Below the pieces are notes generated by a model. That model saw nothing but the letters and a program-made list of their open reading frames with translations, was not told where the DNA came from and made no database searches. A program made the position numbers and the translations under genes. A stretch of DNA of 64,000 nt from Ligula intestinalis (lineage: Eukaryota > Platyhelminthes > Cestoda > Diphyllobothriidea > Diphyllobothriidae): contig JAYGXS010000005.1 in assembly GCA_036362985.1 (NCBI GenBank), positions 49,976,059-50,040,058 of the forward strand, in the 5' to 3' direction. Shown here piece by piece: positions 60,845-64,000 of this stretch; within the stretch, counting starts at the first letter, position 1; each line of letters starts with the position of its first letter.

Positions 60845-61815
60845 TGAAGTGTGTTTGGTTAAAAAATTTCCTTAGGAATAACGTGAGAGTCACTTTTATC
60901 CTAACGTGAGAGTCACTTTTATCCTAATTATTATGACAATATTAGGATAAGGGTATATAACAACACAATTATATAAGGACTCAGCCTCGGCGTGAAATTC
61001 GTAGATGTGCAGATTTTTGTGGCACAGAGGAGTTTTTCACAAAATCGACACGTCCAATAAGCAATTTCCAAACTTTGGAAATAATTCACAGCGGAGGAAT
61101 TTTCCAGAGCGACCGGATTCAGATTTCCACGTAGAATATTCCAAGCTTTGGAAATATATAGTCAATTCTTGAATAATTTCCAAGAAGCGTGTCTTCTATA
61201 CTGTGATAGAGACTAAAAACACGTAAGCTCGGGAGACTTGAAATTCGCAAACAATTTCAAACTTCGCGCACTATGAAGAGATTTGACACCTTGTATAGTA
61301 TACTTCGAAAGAGTGGTCACTAGTACTCATAGAAGCGTTGAAAGCAGGCAGCTGGATATTTGATAGGCTGCTAGACATATTGCTTTTAGCCAGCAAAGTT
61401 ATCGCTTGACTTGAAATATGGGCCCCTGTCTTGTTCTTGGATGGATTTTGCCATTGCTCCTTCTCTCCATCAGTTCAGCTATCAGTCGTCAAATGTTCAT
61501 ACTTTCTGTCTGTTCATAACCTGGCCTAAACAAATAGCGACAGGCATATCCCACAGAGCTGTGCCTGAGCTTTAATGTTTTGAATTATTTTTAAGGCTCA
61601 TGATCAAGAGTTTTCATCTAAAATATGACTACGCCCTCCCTATTCTATATGCTTCGAGGATATTAATCGATCCCTTGTATCTGTTTAAAATACTGTCGGT
61701 GCTTCGTCTCAGCTCTAATTGATAACTGAGGTCTTTGAACTCGTTTTCTCCCTATCCAACCTCATCTTCGTTAGCTCTATGAAAACTCCTCGTGCAAGCC
61801 AAGCAATCGGATGAA
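60845..61815. other. No gene recognised
   Basis: AT-rich. Contains the small tandem repeat at 60878 and two palindrome-like sites, ATTTCCAAACTTTGGAAAT (61066-61084) and TTCCAAGCTTTGGAA (about 61139-61153). No coding frames are recognised. Confidence 0.4.
60878..60924. repeat. Two tandem 23-24-bp units
   Basis: TAACGTGAGAGTCACTTTTATCC occurs twice head to tail just upstream of LINE Z. Each unit contains a near-palindromic GTGAGAGTCAC. Confidence 0.8.
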
Positions 61816-62425
61816 GCATGATGCAAAATAAGCCAAGTCTTCGATGTCTCTCCCGTACCTTATCAAAAGGGCTTTCTGTGCCTTTGATAAAGACAACTTT
61901 GCTAAGGTCTGTGTGTGCGGTCGATATCGGAGTTCATCATCTAAGCATGGAGACCCTGATCAGTGAAGGGCCTCGACTCCCTCGAAAAAGTTCGAATGCG
62001 TGCAACAAAACCTGTGGCCGGACAGGGCTCATAACCCTATGCAACAAGTTTAGCTAATCTCGACGTATTTTTTAGGTTACAGGCAGCTAAGTTTTGACCT
62101 TACAGCAACATTTCCTATAATGCGCGATCAGGACTGCTGTCTTCTACCTGGCGACTTTTTCGAGTTAGCAAAGACTACGAACTTAAGAGGTTATCTATTT
62201 AAACCCCTTGTAACAGGGGCCAGGCTAGACACACGATAGTTCTTCTTTTGTTATAGAGTGATCGAAGCTTGGAATGCTCTGCCACGGGATTTTGCTATGT
62301 TCGCTTCTGTTGAAATCCTTAAGAGGAGACAGGATTGCTATAGCAATACCCACTCTAGCACCAGCCAACCTCTGCAGTCTTATTGCAGATGAAACATCTT
62401 GTATTCTCGTAGTTCTTCTTGTCAC
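61816..62425 (+). pseudogene. LINE J, decayed C-terminal RT remnant
   Basis: Scattered frames give KVRMRATKPVAGQGS, NLRGYLFKPLVTGARLDTR and FFFCYRVIEAWNALPRDFAM followed by FASVEILKRR. This is the C-terminal signature of the LINE family represented by LINE H (VIxAWNxLP followed by F..RL). Frames change several times. Confidence 0.65.
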
Positions 62426-62689
62426 GTTTGAGTTATATTTATACGTGAAATTATTTTATGCATCAAATTAATCCCCTTTGCACACAGCTTGTTTATATAG
62501 CCCACCAACGGATAATTAACGATCGTGGCGGGTTTTCCTGCGTTCCTAACCTTAATGGCAGACTCAGCAATCAGCAAGAGTGTGTCGTGGTCGCAGTTCC
62601 GACACCTCGAAGAGATGGCGACGTCTACGACAGCTTCCTTGGTGTTACCATAACTATACTGGCGATATCTAAAATAGGCTCACCTGTCC

Positions 62690-64000
62690 CGCCATACACT
62701 TATCAAGAGAGTATTCAGCTTCCCTCGATTGCTAAGTTATCTATTCTCAGCTTATCTTCTAAACGGTTTCTTTCCTGACTCATGGAAGACATCTATTATT
62801 CTTCCAGTCTTCAAGTCAGGATCTCGTTCGAACGTAAATAACTACCGAGGTGTTCATAAAACCCCGGCCCTAGCCAAACTTCTGGAAAAGATCATTTTTA
62901 ATCAAATTCTCGATTTTTGTGTAGAAAATAAACTATTAAGTGCCTCACAGCATGGATTTCTACCTGGAAGATCATGCGAAACCTGCCACTTAGCATTCCT
63001 TAACCTGGTTACTTCACTTCGTAATGAACAGCAATCAGTCATCGTGATTTACTTTGACCTTAGTAAAGCTTTTGACAAGGTGCCTCATAAGCGCCTTTTA
63101 GTGAAACTGGAAGCCCTAGGCATCAGGCCTCCCCTCCTCGATTTCATTGCCTCCTACCTGTCTAACCGCAGCCAGAAGGTCTTAGTAGGCAATAGCTACT
63201 CGATGCCTCAGCCGATCACGAGTGGTGTATTACAAGGCACGGTTTTAGGTCCCCTCTTTTTCATTCTTTACATAAATGAAATTTCGACAGTGCTAATTAA
63301 TTCGGAAAATTTCATTTATGCTGATGACCTTAAGTGTATTTACTCATTTTCTAAGGACACGGCCAGTAGTTGTGTTGATAAAGTTAACGCAGACTTGCGT
63401 ACTCTCTCAAGTTGGAGCGCAACATGGCAGATGGAGTTTTCTCCATCAAAATGTAGTTTCTTGAGTTTTGGTCCCGCAAGGCTTCCTGGACCCATTATCT
63501 TCCAAAATAGTCCACTGTTAGAAAGATCTACTATAAAGGATTTGGGTCTTACTTACACGAATAAGCTTGCATTATCACCTCATGCAGATCGAATTTCTGC
63601 CAAGGCCGCACAGATATGTGGGTTTATATCGCATGATTTTTTTCCTTCCAGAAATGAAGTTAAAACTATACCGCAGGTTTGTTCTTCCTATACTAGAATA
63701 CTGCTGCCCGCTTTTTGGCCTCATGACCCAGCATGACCGTAGTAAGATTGAAAAGGTTCAGCGAGTTTTCACTCGTAAAATATTTTCTGTTTCTGGGTCT
63801 GGTATGTGTTATACAGATAGATGTCAATTAGCAAACATTAAATTTCTTTGGATAAGAAGACTCGAAGCTGGTATATGCTTTCTGTTTCGCGTTAACAATA
63901 GTCCTAATCTCCCACAAATTAACGCTCTCCTTCCAGTTGACCGACCTTACGCCACTCCTAACTCTTCCATGATAATTTTACCACCCCGTAGCTCCACATC
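62690..64000 (+). pseudogene. LINE I, RT region, runs off the window
   Basis: 5'-truncated LINE A-family copy: NGFFPDSWKTSIILPVFKSG, HGFLPGRSCETCHLAFLNLV, YFDLSKAFDKVPHKRLLVKL, GVLQGTVLGPLFFILYINE and FIYADDLKCIYSFSKD with an intact YADD. The frame is open for over 300 codons to about 63640. There one extra T in a T-run shifts it; the C-terminal part (LPILEYCCPLFGLM, then IKFLWIRRLEAGICFLFRV) continues in the next frame to the window edge. Confidence 0.88.

Overview
The window is eukaryotic nuclear DNA: two spliced genes with canonical introns, separated and surrounded by retrotransposon wreckage. The mobile elements point to a flatworm (Platyhelminthes). They include CsRn1-like Ty3/Gypsy elements with a CHCC-type Gag finger and a tRNA-Trp-like primer site, several non-LTR (LINE) families with conserved 3' hairpins, Penelope-like GIY-YIG remnants and tRNA-headed SINEs. 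A repeat-rich tapeworm of the diphyllobothriid kind or a trematode would fit; this is inference, not a sequence match.

Left part (1-9.5 kb): a broken Penelope-like 3' end, a tandem duplication, and three exons of a BPNT1-type 3'(2'),5'-bisphosphate nucleotidase on the minus strand (exon 1 at 9311-9104). Its last exon or exons are not visible and probably lie beyond position 1. Its second intron uses a GC-AG splice pair and holds a 307-bp near-perfect hairpin.

Middle (9.5-46 kb): nested mobile elements. A CsRn1-like element (LTR at 9545) was split just after its primer site by a 5-kb LINE (7-bp target duplication) and again within pol by a younger 1.8-kb LINE (6-bp duplication). It is cut off near 20.5 kb by an inverted LINE piece. 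A second copy of the same Gypsy family lies inverted, ending in its LTR at 22295-22802. From 27.5 to 38.0 kb a LINE is split in its endonuclease domain by a minus-strand Gypsy element with two LTRs and a 4-bp duplication (28660-34044). That Gypsy has a LINE internal fragment where gag should be. There is a 100-N assembly gap at 25840-25939. Further right are another LINE, three decayed Penelope pieces in a row, SINEs and a MITE-like palindromic element.

Right part (46-64 kb): a seven-exon PRP4-type kinase gene (PRPF4B) on the minus strand, whose exons join to 623 codons with every phase matching. About 4 kb without recognisable genes follow. Then comes a LINE with an uninterrupted 1518-codon frame fusing an ORF1-like part, an endonuclease and a reverse transcriptase (60662-56106, minus), the most intact mobile element here. 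The window ends inside another LINE of the family found at 10, 18 and 27-38 kb.

The two host genes are unrelated in pathway: nucleotide phosphatase in sulfate/PAP metabolism and spliceosome-linked kinase. No CRISPR, rRNA or intact tRNA gene was seen.
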